A DNA stretch of 64,000 nt from Natrinema ejinorense (GTDB lineage: Archaea; Halobacteriota; Halobacteria; Halobacteriales; Natrialbaceae): assembly GCF_002494345.1 (NCBI RefSeq), contig NZ_NXNI01000001.1, forward strand, positions 930,001-994,000. The letters run 5' to 3'. Position numbers and translations under genes: made by a program. Below, piece by piece: positions 55,587 to 63,861 of this stretch. The first letter of the stretch is position 1; the number at the start of each line of letters is the position of its first letter. A model generated the notes under the pieces. The model was given only the letters and a program-made list of their open reading frames with translations. It was not told where the DNA came from and ran no database searches.

Positions 55587-56594
55587 GTGCTCGAACTCGT
55601 CACGCTACTCCTCATGGCGGCCGTCGGGACGGCGGTCGTGTGGAAAGGGAGTTCCTGGCTCGAGGATTCGGCCAACAAACTCGCGATCGCGTACGGACTG
55701 CCGGCGGTCGTTCAGGGAGCCGTCATCGCCGCAGTGGGCTCGAGTACGCCGGAACTGGCGAGCGTCCTCCTCGCGACGCTGCTGCACGGGGAGTTCGAAC
55801 TCGGGGTGGGATCGATCGTCGGCTCGGCGGTGTTCAACCTCCTCGTGATTCCGGGCCTCGCGGTGCTCGTCGGCAGCGGGATCGACACGACGCGCGAACT
55901 GGTTTACAAGGAGTCGCTGTTTTACATGCTCGCGGTCGCGTCGCTCCTGTTGACGTTCTCGCTGGCGGTCATCTACAACCCGACCGACGTGGTCGGCGGC
56001 CGAATCGGGGGGACCGTCTCGAGACCGCTCGCCCTGTTCCCGGTCGCCCTCTACGGACTCTACCTGTTCACGCAGTACTTAGACGCCGCGGAGTCCGACC
56101 AGACGGGCGACGCGTCGATCGCGCTCGCCCGCACGTGGTTCTGGTTCGCCGTCGGGCTGGTACTCATCGTTCTCGGCGTCGAAGCGCTCGTTCGGGCGGC
56201 GATCGGCCTCGGGGACGCCTTCGGGACCCCCTCGTTCCTCTGGGGGATGACCGTCGTCGCCGCCGGCTCGAGTCTGCCGGACACGTTCGTCAGTCTGACG
56301 GCTGCGCGAGCCGACCGGCCGACAGTCACGCTGGCGAACGTCCTCGGAAGCAACACCTTCGACCTGTTGATCGCCGTGCCGGTCGGCGTCCTCGTGGCGG
56401 GGTCGCTGCCGATCAACTTCGCCAACATCGTCCCGATGATGGGGTTTCTCGTCCTGGCGACCGTCGCGTTCTTCGCGATCTCCCGAACCGGGATGACCCT
56501 CACCCGACGCGAGGGGTGGCTGCTCTTGGGGCTATATGGGGCGTTCGTCTGCTGGCTGCTCGTCGAAAGTCTCGGCGTCGTCAGCGTTCTCTGA
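55587..56594 (+). CDS. sodium/calcium exchanger family antiporter
   Basis: A 335-residue CaCA-family antiporter with about ten membrane helices and the two hallmark alpha repeats. Alpha-1 has AAVGSSTPELASVLLATLL (about 49-67) and GSIVGSAVFNLLVIPGLAV. Alpha-2 has AAGSSLPDTFVSLTAARADRP and VLGSNTFDLLIAVPVG. The start is GTG 55587; no better upstream start is in frame. Probable exchange of Ca2+ for Na+ or H+. The short leader suggests its own promoter. Confidence 0.92.
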   Translation: MLELVTLLLMAAVGTAVVWKGSSWLEDSANKLAIAYGLPAVVQGAVIAAVGSSTPELASVLLATLLHGEFELGVGSIVGSAVFNLLVIPGLAVLVGSGIDTTRELVYKESLFYMLAVASLLLTFSLAVIYNPTDVVGGRIGGTVSRPLALFPVALYGLYLFTQYLDAAESDQTGDASIALARTWFWFAVGLVLIVLGVEALVRAAIGLGDAFGTPSFLWGMTVVAAGSSLPDTFVSLTAARADRPTVTLANVLGSNTFDLLIAVPVGVLVAGSLPINFANIVPMMGFLVLATVAFFAISRTGMTLTRREGWLLLGLYGAFVCWLLVESLGVVSVL

Positions 56595-56692
56595 CGCCGG
56601 CGGCCGCATCGTTCCCGCGCTACCGCCCGTAACTTCCCAGCCCGAGCGATACGTCTAGTGGTTTTACTTAGACCGCCTGCGACGGGGCGGGT

Positions 56693-57985
56693 ATGAGCGA
56701 CGATCCCGATTCCGATGGGCACAGATTCGCGACGAACAGCATTCACGCCGGGCAGGAACCCGACCCGACGACGGGTGCCCGCGCACCGCCGCTGTACCAG
56801 ACCAGCTCCTACGAGTTCGACGACACGGACCACGCCGCCGCCCTGTTCGGCCTCGAGGAGACGGGCAACATCTACTCGCGGATCATGAACCCGACGAACG
56901 CGATGCTGGAAGAACGCATCGCGACCCTGGAGGGCGGCGTCGGCGCGCTCGCGACCGCATCGGGGATGGCCGCCTTCGACCTCGCGACGTTCATCCTCGC
57001 GGACGTCGGCGACAACATCGTCTCCTCGTCGGCGCTGTATGGCGGGACCTACACCTATCTCACGCATACCGTCTCCAAGCGAGGTATCGAGACGAAGTTC
57101 GTCGATACGCTGGATTACGAGGCCTACGCCGAGGCCATCGACGACGACACCGCCTTCGTCCACCTCGAGACGATCGGCAATCCCGCGCTGGTGACGCCGG
57201 ATATCGAACGCATCGCCGATATCGCCCACGACCACGACGTGCCGCTGTTCGTCGACAACACCTTCGCGACGCCGTATCTGTGCCGGCCCCTCGAGCACGG
57301 CGCGGATCTGGTCTGGAACTCGACGACCAAGTGGATCCACGGTGCGGGCTCGACGATCGGCGGGATCCTCGTCGACGGCGGCTCGTTCCCGTGGGAAGAC
57401 GGCGACTATCCCGAGATCACCGAGCCGAATCCGGCCTACCACGGCGTGAACTTCCGTGAAACGTTCGGCGACGCCGCCTTCTCGGTGGTCGCCCGTACCC
57501 GCGGCCTGCGGGATCTGGGCAACCAGCAGTCGCCCTTCGACGCCTGGGTCACGCTGCAGAAACTCGAGTCGCTGCCGCTGCGCATGGAGAAACACTGCGA
57601 GAACGCCATGGCCGTCGCGGAGTACCTCGAGGATCACTCGAAGGTTTCGTGGGTCAACTACCCCGGCCTCGAGAGCCACGAGACCCACGACAACGCCGCG
57701 GAGTACCTCGAAGGGGGGTACGGCGGCATGATCACGTTCGGACTCGAGGGCGGCTACGACGCCGCGGAGACGGTCTGTAACGAGGTCGATCTCACGAGCC
57801 TGCTCGCGAACGTCGGCGACGCGAAGACGCTGATCATCCACCCCGCGAGTACGACCCACCAGCAACTCACCGAAGAGGAGAAACTGGCCGGCGGCGTGAC
57901 CGACGACCTCGTGCGCCTCTCGGTGGGCATCGAAGACGTCGACGACGTGATCGCGGACCTCGATCGGGCGATCGAGCAGGTATAG
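56693..57985 (+). CDS. metY: O-acetylhomoserine sulfhydrylase-type (MetY) PLP enzyme
   Basis: A 430-residue Cys/Met-metabolism PLP enzyme. The PLP-binding lysine is in DLVWNSTTKWIHGAGSTIGG (about 204-223). Substrate and cofactor motifs are SSYEFDDTDHAAALFG, YSRIMNPTN (about 61-69), and the ATASGMAAFDLA cofactor segment (about 87-98). Size and sequence fit MetY/Met17 (O-acetylhomoserine + sulfide to homocysteine) better than shorter cystathionine gamma-synthases. The usual partner metX is not in the window. Confidence 0.88.
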   Translation: MSDDPDSDGHRFATNSIHAGQEPDPTTGARAPPLYQTSSYEFDDTDHAAALFGLEETGNIYSRIMNPTNAMLEERIATLEGGVGALATASGMAAFDLATFILADVGDNIVSSSALYGGTYTYLTHTVSKRGIETKFVDTLDYEAYAEAIDDDTAFVHLETIGNPALVTPDIERIADIAHDHDVPLFVDNTFATPYLCRPLEHGADLVWNSTTKWIHGAGSTIGGILVDGGSFPWEDGDYPEITEPNPAYHGVNFRETFGDAAFSVVARTRGLRDLGNQQSPFDAWVTLQKLESLPLRMEKHCENAMAVAEYLEDHSKVSWVNYPGLESHETHDNAAEYLEGGYGGMITFGLEGGYDAAETVCNEVDLTSLLANVGDAKTLIIHPASTTHQQLTEEEKLAGGVTDDLVRLSVGIEDVDDVIADLDRAIEQV

Positions 57986-58078
57986 TACCCAGAGACCGCA
58001 CCCGCACCCAGTCACAGCGGTTTCAACGCGCGGTGATTAGCCCTCGTCGTTAAGTTCGCGCGGTTCGACTGCTCCCGT

Positions 58079-58468
58079 ATGCCGACCGGATTACTCACAC
58101 CAGAGGCAACGGAGCAGATCGTCGCGACCTGTCGAACGGCCATCGGCGACAGCCTTCGTTCGATCACCTACTTCACGCGCGACGACTTCGAACAGGTATA
58201 CCTCCGGGACGACCTCGAGCGCGACGCCGACCTCTCGACGTTCATCGGGCACGAGTGGCGCGGGTTCAAAACGACCCAGACGGCGTACGAGGGGTCGGAA
58301 CTCGGCGAGTACGACTACACGATCCGCGTCTTCGAGAACGGCTTCCTCGTCCGCGTCACCACCGACAGCGAGGGCGTCTTCGTCACGACCGACGGGCTGA
58401 CGGTCAAGGACTTCGAAGAAGTCGCGACGGCACTCGATTCGTTCCTCAGCAGCCGCGAGATTTCGTAA
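58079..58468 (+). CDS. conserved haloarchaeal protein (DUF7522-like)
   Basis: A 129-residue soluble protein with one helix at the N-terminus (LTPEATEQIVATCRTAIGDSL), then a beta-rich body (ITYFTRDDFEQVYLRDDLE, YDYTIRVFENGFLVRVTTDSEGVFVTTDG). A closing helix follows (FEEVATALDSFLSS). Recognised only as a haloarchaeal family (DUF7522 from memory); a roadblock/longin-like fold is possible. It begins 94 bp after metY. Confidence 0.65.
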   Translation: MPTGLLTPEATEQIVATCRTAIGDSLRSITYFTRDDFEQVYLRDDLERDADLSTFIGHEWRGFKTTQTAYEGSELGEYDYTIRVFENGFLVRVTTDSEGVFVTTDGLTVKDFEEVATALDSFLSSREIS

Positions 58469-58640
58469 CCAGGTCGTCGCTCGAGCGGTCGTCGCTGTCA
58501 GTAGCGTCGTCTCCCTCTCGGTCGGCCCCCTCGGTGTCGGCGTCCTGCTCGCCGATCGGCAGGCCGGAGCCGTGGTCGCCGTCCGTTCCGAGGAGGCGAG
58601 CGAAGCGACGACGTTCCGCGGCGTGTCGATCTAGACTCAT
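58446..58640 (-). CDS. possible 64-residue acidic protein
   Basis: A minus-strand frame from ATG 58640 (MSLDRHAAERRRFARLLGTDG). A basic helix is followed by an acidic Ser/Asp-rich disordered half. It overlaps the 3' end of the DUF7522-like gene by 23 bp in convergent orientation. Codon and residue composition are haloarchaeal, but no family is recognised and there is no strong start signal. Confidence 0.35.
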   Translation of the reverse strand: MSLDRHAAERRRFARLLGTDGDHGSGLPIGEQDADTEGADREGDDATDSDDRSSDDLVTKSRGC

Positions 58641-58894
58641 GCCCCCGATAGAGGATTGTTTCCCTTGTAGTAATGGGGGCCGTTTTCGGTCGAAACGCGA
58701 CACTTCCCGTCCGAAACGATCCTCGCGAAGGCGGGCGATTTCGTCCGGATTTCCGTCGTGTAACAGGTACTTACGACGCGATGGCCGGGCTATGGATGCG
58801 GTGATCGCTGTGCTATCGGGATCACCGAGGGCGCGATTGCCCTGCGATCGGAACAGCGTAACATCCTTTTCCGCCAGTCACGTGGTGGGCTACA

Positions 58895-59464
58895 ATGACC
58901 GACCTTCCAGCTCCCGTCGCGCGCGAACTCGAGTCTCACGACGCGTTCGTGCGGAGCGACGCGGGCTACGATCCTCACGACGCGTTCGTGCGGAGCGACG
59001 CGGGCTACGATCTCACGACGACCGTCTTCGAGACGACGATCACGGCCGACGACGCCGAGGGGAAACGCGACGGCCGGTTTCGCGTCACGGTCGTCCTCCC
59101 GACGCTCGACGCCGCCGTGGCCGACGAAGTCGTCGCACCGCCCGTCGAGGACGGCTGGTTCGAGACCCTCGAACGCCGCCTCCGAGACGTCTTCACCGTC
59201 GCCCACACGAGCACGCACGACGAACCGGTCGTCGAACGCGACGGCGACGACGTCCGGGTCAGTCTCGAGTACACCGCCTGGGACGCCGGCGAGGGCGTCG
59301 CCGACGCCAAAGCCCTGATCGAGTTCGTCGAAGGGACCTTCGCACAGGGGATCATCCCCGGCTACGAGTATCGCGGCGAGGCGGCGACGCTGCTCGAGAA
59401 CGCCCAGAATCGTGGCCAGCAGGCCGCAGACGGTGATACAAACACTGGCGGAATGCCGATGTAA
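58895..59464 (+). CDS. DUF5813-like protein with a 13-residue tandem duplication
   Basis: A 189-residue soluble acidic protein. After MTDLPAPVARELES the segment HDAFVRSDAGYD occurs twice back to back; the DNA of both copies is identical over 39 bp. The rest (TTTVFETTITADDAEGKRDGRFRVTVVLPTLD...GEGVADAKALIEFVEGTFAQGIIPGYEY) is a conserved haloarchaeal domain, DUF5813 as I recall it. The duplication adds one extra copy near the N-terminus without breaking the frame. Confidence 0.7.
   Translation: MTDLPAPVARELESHDAFVRSDAGYDPHDAFVRSDAGYDLTTTVFETTITADDAEGKRDGRFRVTVVLPTLDAAVADEVVAPPVEDGWFETLERRLRDVFTVAHTSTHDEPVVERDGDDVRVSLEYTAWDAGEGVADAKALIEFVEGTFAQGIIPGYEYRGEAATLLENAQNRGQQAADGDTNTGGMPM
58935..59012. 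repeat. perfect 39-bp tandem duplication
   Basis: 58935-58973 and 58974-59012 are identical. The unit is a multiple of three, so the reading frame is kept. The lack of any mismatch points to a very recent event. Confidence 0.95.
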
Positions 59465-59526
59465 GAGTTCGATTACAGGGGCTCCTCGCCTGGCTCGGGC
59501 TACCGGTCGACAGTGTAGACCTCCGC

Positions 59527-59673
59527 TCAGAGGTACCCGATTCCGATGAGAGCATAGAGGAGACCGAACACGGCAAACTGTCACTCGCTACCCACGACAG
59601 ACGAGCCTGCCTGAACGAGTCCCAGCAGGACCATCGCGACCCCGATGATCGCCCTGTGTCGTCTCCGTCCCAT
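59527..59673 (-). pseudogene. two-helix mini membrane protein with a nonsense codon
   Basis: Minus strand from ATG 59673: MGRRRHRAIIGVAMVLLGLVQ, AGSSVVGSE, stop, then QFAVFGLLYALIGIGYL and a final stop. The internal TGA (59581-59583) probably replaces a TGG tryptophan codon, since the frame resumes with a second membrane helix. The 49-codon length is a whole multiple of three from ATG to final stop. It is either a recent pseudogene or a truncated one-helix protein. Confidence 0.55.
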
Positions 59674-59985
59674 AGCAGATCGATAGTGAACTCGAGTGAT
59701 AACTCCCCGCGGTATCCTGTCGAACGGCTGCCATTAGTTCGATCGGACGACCGCGATTGGTCCTGTCGACCGACTGCTGTGGCCGGGAGCGTGGCTCGAG
59801 CAGACGCGAGAGCCGCGCGACTCGGGGGAGGGCAGGCCGTTACCCACTACCGACCGCGAGCGAACCCGAAGGGTGAGCGAGCGGGCCGACGACTGACCCG
59901 GAACGAGAGCGCGGCGCTTTGGGCCGCGGTGAAGCGAGCGGCGTAGCCGCGAGCCGAGTGAAGGGGAAAGAGGAGTGCTTTTGAT
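59674..59985. other. non-coding stretch rich in short GC palindromes
   Basis: No supported gene. From about 59850 the DNA is dense in short self-complementary words (gagcgagcgggcc, gcggcgctttgggccgc, gcgagcggcgtagccgcgagc). This style of sequence recurs at 61583-61740 and inside scpA. Confidence 0.55.
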
Positions 59986-60062
59986 CGAAATTTTACCGAG
60001 GGACAGTTCGCTCGCGACGGGAATCCTGTCGCGAGCGCACCAGACCGCAGCGTAAAATTTCG
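59986..60062 (-). terminator. nested hairpin behind the RAM-domain gene
   Basis: The outer arms are an exact 11-bp repeat, cgaaattttac (59986-59996) and gtaaaatttcg (60052-60062). Inside lies an exact 10-bp repeat, cgctcgcgac (60009-60018) and gtcgcgagcg (60028-60037). It begins six bases after the stop codon of the minus-strand gene, and a T-rich strand is part of the outer stem. It likely ends transcription or protects the 3' end of the trkA-RAM transcript. Confidence 0.5.
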
Positions 60063-60067
60063 GTTCT

Positions 60068-60298
60068 CTAGTCCATCGCGATGTACGTCTGCGTGTCCTC
60101 GATGCCTTCGATGGACTGGATGTGGGTGGCCGCGATTTCCTTGACCGCGGCCGGCGTCTCGACCTGTGCTTTCGCGATGAGGTCGACGTCGCCGGCGACG
60201 ATGTGGGCCGATCGAACGCCGTCGATGGACTCGATGCTGTCTCTGAGTCGATCCGCCTCGCCCGTGTTCGCCTTGATCATGACGAATGCTGTGACCAT
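60068..60298 (-). CDS. stand-alone RAM (Lrp/AsnC ligand-binding) protein A
   Basis: A 76-residue protein consisting only of the RAM effector domain of Lrp/AsnC regulators (VTAFVMIKANTGEADRLRDSI, GVRSAHIVAGDVDLIAKAQV, GIEDTQTYIAMD) with no DNA-binding part. Such SARD proteins form ring oligomers and bind amino acids or other small ligands. Its start overlaps the trkA stop by one base, so it is co-translated with TrkA and probably tied to potassium-channel regulation. A second copy lies at 61212-61442. Confidence 0.88.
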   Translation of the reverse strand: MVTAFVMIKANTGEADRLRDSIESIDGVRSAHIVAGDVDLIAKAQVETPAAVKEIAATHIQSIEGIEDTQTYIAMD

Positions 60299-61068
60299 TA
60301 GTTGACACCTCCGGTGTCGGAGTCCGTCTCGGAGTCGGGGTCCGTCTCGGTTTCTAGCAGTTCGACCGCCGAACTCGAGCCCGAGCCCGCGTTGGCGGCC
60401 GCTCGATTCGCGGTTTCGCCGACCAGGAGCTGGCGGACCTCGCTCAGGACGTCGAAGTCGGCGAGGACGACGAGTCGGTCGCCGTCCTCGAGCGAGAGGT
60501 CTTCGGTCGGGATCTCGAGGGGGGTTTCCCCTTTACCGAACGCGAGGACGGTCGCGTCGGCGGGCAGATGCAGTTCACTGATCGTGTAGCCGTTGACGGG
60601 AGCGTCGGCGGTGATCGTGAGTTCGACGACCTGCAGGTATGGGGCGATGTCGGCGATGGCACGGATCGTCCCGCCGAGCAAGGCGTTTTTCGCGCCGATC
60701 GCGCCGAGACGTTCGGGGTAGATGATCTCGTCGACCTGGTCGGCGTACTTGCGGTAGATTCCCTCGCGGTAGTCCTCGTCGATCCGCATGACCGTCCGAC
60801 AGCCGTAGTGGTTACCGATCATGCAGGCGGTGAAGTTGACGTTGAGGTTACCCGAGAGCGCGCCGATGGCGTCGGCCGCTTCGATGCCGGCCGCCTCGAG
60901 AACGGTCTCTCGGGAGCCATCGCCCTCGACGACAGCGAAATCCTGTTCGCGAGCCCGTTTGAGCGTTGGCTCGTCGCGTTCGACGAGCGTCACCTCGTGG
61001 TCCTCGTCACGCAAGACGCGTGCTGTGCGCAGCCCGACCCGTCCGGCCCCGATAATCACGAACCGCAT
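60298..61068 (-). CDS. trkA: TrkA-type potassium transport regulatory protein
   Basis: A 256-residue cytoplasmic regulator with an N-terminal RCK-N Rossmann domain (IIGAGRVGLRTA at about 5-16 for NAD/nucleotide binding, VVEGDGSRETVLEAAGI). A C-terminal TrkA-C domain (VVELTITADAPVNGYTISELHLPADATVLAF...DGDRLVVLADFDVL) follows, with a Ser/Asp/Thr-rich tail. It gates a Trk/Ktr-type potassium transporter; the membrane subunit is not in the window. The gene is flanked by two RAM-domain proteins on the same strand. Confidence 0.9.
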   Translation of the reverse strand: MRFVIIGAGRVGLRTARVLRDEDHEVTLVERDEPTLKRAREQDFAVVEGDGSRETVLEAAGIEAADAIGALSGNLNVNFTACMIGNHYGCRTVMRIDEDYREGIYRKYADQVDEIIYPERLGAIGAKNALLGGTIRAIADIAPYLQVVELTITADAPVNGYTISELHLPADATVLAFGKGETPLEIPTEDLSLEDGDRLVVLADFDVLSEVRQLLVGETANRAAANAGSGSSSAVELLETETDPDSETDSDTGGVN

Positions 61069-61211
61069 GGTGGGTCATATGCTCGCCCCGATGAATAAGG
61101 TTGCCCCCGATTACCATGGTACGTAGTCAGACGCCGCCCCTCGAGGAGTGGGTCCCACCGGAACCGACGCTGCCGACTGCGTCGGCGATCCTGCTGTCTC
61201 GACGTCACGGG

Positions 61212-61442
61212 CTACCCCATCGCGATGTACGTCTTCGTGTCGGTGATGCCGCCGAGACCCTGCAGCTTCGAGGAGACGGTCTGGAGCACGTCGTAAACCT
61301 CCGGCGCGTCGACCTCCGCGATGATGTCGTAGTTGCCCGCGACGATGTGCGCGTCGCTGACCGACTCGAGGGCGGCGATCTCCGCGAGCAGCCCCTCGGA
61401 CTTTCCGGCGGCCGTCTTGACCATGATGAACGCGTGGACCAT
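61212..61442 (-). CDS. stand-alone RAM (Lrp/AsnC ligand-binding) protein B
   Basis: A 76-residue paralogue of protein A, from ATG 61442 (MVHAFIMVKTAAGKSEGL). Matching segments are SVSDAHIVAGNYDIIAEVDAPE and GGITDTKTYIAMG. Equal length and motif order show an old duplication. It is upstream of trkA with a gap of about 140 bp, so it may have its own promoter or start the operon. Confidence 0.85.
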   Translation of the reverse strand: MVHAFIMVKTAAGKSEGLLAEIAALESVSDAHIVAGNYDIIAEVDAPEVYDVLQTVSSKLQGLGGITDTKTYIAMG

Positions 61443-62018
61443 CGGCGGTGTGGTACACTCTGACACGACTAAAGCCTTTCTACGCTCCCTCGCGGGGTCG
61501 TGGTCGACCCCTGTCGATGGAGAGCGTAAGCACTCAGGGAGTCATAGAACTCGTCGCACACGATTTCGATTCGAATCGGTAAGTGAAGCAATCTTTTACC
61601 GGGTCCTCCCTCGTTCGCTTCGCTCACTCGGTCGAACCCCGGCAAAACCCGTTGATGCCAAAAGACCGCCGTCGCGGGGTTTCATCCTGCTCCGGCGGCG
61701 AACCCCTCGCTTCGCTCGCGGATATGTGGGTACGCCTCTCGTTCAATACGCACACGTATGCATCAATTCGTCGTAGAAGTGGCTGTGATAAGAGCCGTGA
61801 GAGGACTTCGATGATACCCTCGTCAGTAGTAACTCGCTTGAAATCGCCCGACCTGTCACGAATACTTGGGTCGATCGCGTCGATACCGGGTAAATCAGAT
61901 TCCCTCGGAAAAAGGTCGCCCCACTGCCTCGGAGCCATCGCAGTAGGGGATGGCCACCGACCGATTTTGCTGTCGTTCGACAGTCCGCACGCCGATTCGA
62001 ACCGTCGAACTCACGCTC
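61443..62018. other. 576-bp intergenic region with a palindrome-rich block
   Basis: No convincing gene. A minus-strand frame at 61624-61938 (104 residues) runs through the repetitive block and looks spurious in its second half. From 61583 to about 61740 the DNA carries nested GC hairpins (ctcgttcgcttcgctcactcgg, and ccgccg...cggcgg arms about 25 bases apart) like those at 59850-60062. Confidence 0.5.
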
Positions 62019-62621
62019 TCACCGTCCGTCCGTGACTGCTGTCGCCAGTATGTCGGTTACGGCCTCGAGTACGTCCGTCGGCGACTGGGTCGCGTCGACG
62101 CGGACGAACCGATCGGGATCGCGCTCGATCAGTCGCTCGTAGTTCTCGCGGACCGACTCGAGGTACTCCGCGCGCTCGAACTTATTCGTCGTTCCAGCGC
62201 GCATAGCGGCGGTCTCGGGCTCGAGGTCGAGATAGATCGTCAGGTCCGGCTGGATCGAGAACGGCCGGTGGACGTCGACGACGTACTCGAGAGGGTCCGC
62301 GAGGTCGTGCCCGTCAGCCGCATCGAGCGTCGCGCCCTGATAGGCAAACCGGGAGTCGGAGTAGCGATCGGAGATCACGAGGTCGCCGCGCTCGAGGGCC
62401 GGTTCGATCACCCGCGAGAGGTGATCGGCGTGGTCGGCGGTGTAGAGGAAGAGTTCCGCCAACGGGTCCGCGTCGTCGTCATCGATCGAGCGATAGACGG
62501 CGTCGCCGTACCACGAATTCGTCGGTTCCCGCGTGAACGTGGCATCGGGATAGCACTCGCGTAAGGCCTCCCAGACCGTCGTCTTGCCGCTGCCGTCCAG
62601 TCCCTCGAGCGTGACGAGCAT
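62019..62621 (-). CDS. tmk: thymidylate kinase
   Basis: A 200-residue dTMP kinase. The P-loop GLDGSGKTT is at 7-15. The DR(Y/H) motif [13 protein letters not shown] lies near 83-95, and the lid region [16 protein letters not shown] near 149-164. Length and start are canonical. It phosphorylates dTMP to dTDP for DNA synthesis. It is divergent from the epimerase gene. Confidence 0.94.
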   Translation of the reverse strand: MLVTLEGLDGSGKTTVWEALRECYPDATFTREPTNSWYGDAVYRSIDDDDADPLAELFLYTADHADHLSRVIEPALERGDLVISDRYSDSRFAYQGATLDAADGHDLADPLEYVVDVHRPFSIQPDLTIYLDLEPETAAMRAGTTNKFERAEYLESVRENYERLIERDPDRFVRVDATQSPTDVLEAVTDILATAVTDGR

Positions 62622-62716
62622 GGTCGTCCCTCCTCGTGACGGCTACTACAATCTGTCGAGAGAGCCTTACAACGTAGCCGTCCATCTATTTATCGCTGCG
62701 GGATCACGTTCCGAAT

Positions 62717-63646
62717 ATGAACGTCCTCGTCGCTGGCGGAACCGGCTTCATCGGTACGAATCTGTGTGCGGAACTGGTCGAGCGCGGCCACCAGGTGACG
62801 GCACTGTCCCGCTCTCCCGCCGACGGTGGGCTGCCCGACGGCGTCGAGTCGGCCATCGGGGACGTCAGCGCCTACGATTCGATCGCCGGGATCGTCGGGG
62901 ACCACGACGCCGTCGTGAACCTCGTCTCGCTCTCGCCGCTCTATCGGCCACCCAGCGGGACGAGTCACGAAGAAGTCCACCTCGGCGGGACCGAGAACCT
63001 CGTCCGCGCCGCCGAGTCCGGTGACGTCTCCCGGTTCCTCCAAATGAGCGCGCTCGGAGCCGATCCGAACGGGAACACCGCCTACGTTCGCGCCAAGGGA
63101 AAGGCGGAGGCGGTCGTCAAGGACTCGTCTCTGGAGTGGACGATCGTCCGCCCGTCGGTCGTCTTCGGCGACGGCGGCGAGTTCGTCGAGTTTACGAAAA
63201 CGCTGACGACGCCGTACCTGACTGGATTGCCCGGGGGCGGCAAGACGCGTTTTCAACCGATCTGGGTCGGCGACCTCGTCCCGATGCTCGCGGAGGCCCT
63301 CGAGGACGAAACGCACGTCGGCGAAACGTACGAGTTCGGTGGGCCACAGGTCACCACGCTCGCGGACGTCACGGAGCTGGTCTATGCGGCCGAGGGGAAA
63401 GACGTCACGATCGTTTCGATTCCGATGGGAGTGACGAAACTCGGCCTCTCGACGGTCGGCTCGCTGCCGTTCGTCCCCTTTGGCCCCGACCAGGCTCGGT
63501 CCCTCGAGTTCGACAACACCGTGGCCGACAACGACGTGACGGCGTTTGGCCGCGATCAGGACGAACTGACGACGCTCGGCTCGTATCTCGGCCGTGGGGG
63601 ACGTGGTTCCCGCGAGACAGCGGCAGAGACGGCCGGAGATCGGTGA
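62717..63646 (+). CDS. NDUFA9-type NAD(P)-dependent epimerase/dehydratase-like protein
   Basis: A 309-residue Rossmann-fold atypical SDR. The NAD motif is GGTGFIGTNLC (about 6-16). The remainder (LGGTENLVRAAESGDVSRFLQMSALGADPNGNTAYVRAKGKAE, WTIVRPSVVFGDGGEF) matches the complex I NDUFA9-like subfamily. The Tyr of YxxxK is preserved in TAYVRAKGK. Bacterial and archaeal members are oxidoreductases or chaperone-like proteins of unknown substrate. Confidence 0.88.
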   Translation: MNVLVAGGTGFIGTNLCAELVERGHQVTALSRSPADGGLPDGVESAIGDVSAYDSIAGIVGDHDAVVNLVSLSPLYRPPSGTSHEEVHLGGTENLVRAAESGDVSRFLQMSALGADPNGNTAYVRAKGKAEAVVKDSSLEWTIVRPSVVFGDGGEFVEFTKTLTTPYLTGLPGGGKTRFQPIWVGDLVPMLAEALEDETHVGETYEFGGPQVTTLADVTELVYAAEGKDVTIVSIPMGVTKLGLSTVGSLPFVPFGPDQARSLEFDNTVADNDVTAFGRDQDELTTLGSYLGRGGRGSRETAAETAGDR

Positions 63647-63810
63647 CGGAAGTCCCTCTCCGACCCACACTAATCAAACATAATAAATATTGGTATCGAA
63701 ATTATATCGCCGGGTGTTTTTGAAAGGGGGAATATCCACTCAAAATCCCTCTCAGTTGCGCTATCAGGCGTGATATTCAATTATTCGAGAAATTCAGATT
63801 AGCACAAGAC

Positions 63811-63816
63811 TTATAT
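63811..63816 (+). promoter_or_regulatory. box A of the CetZ gene
   Basis: ttatat lies in an AT-rich region about 46-51 bases before the ATG at 63862, predicting a leader of about 20-25 bases. Confidence 0.45.
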
Positions 63817-63861
63817 CCTGTATTGTTCTGTTTCCAAGCCAACGGAGCCCCCAGATAAACA

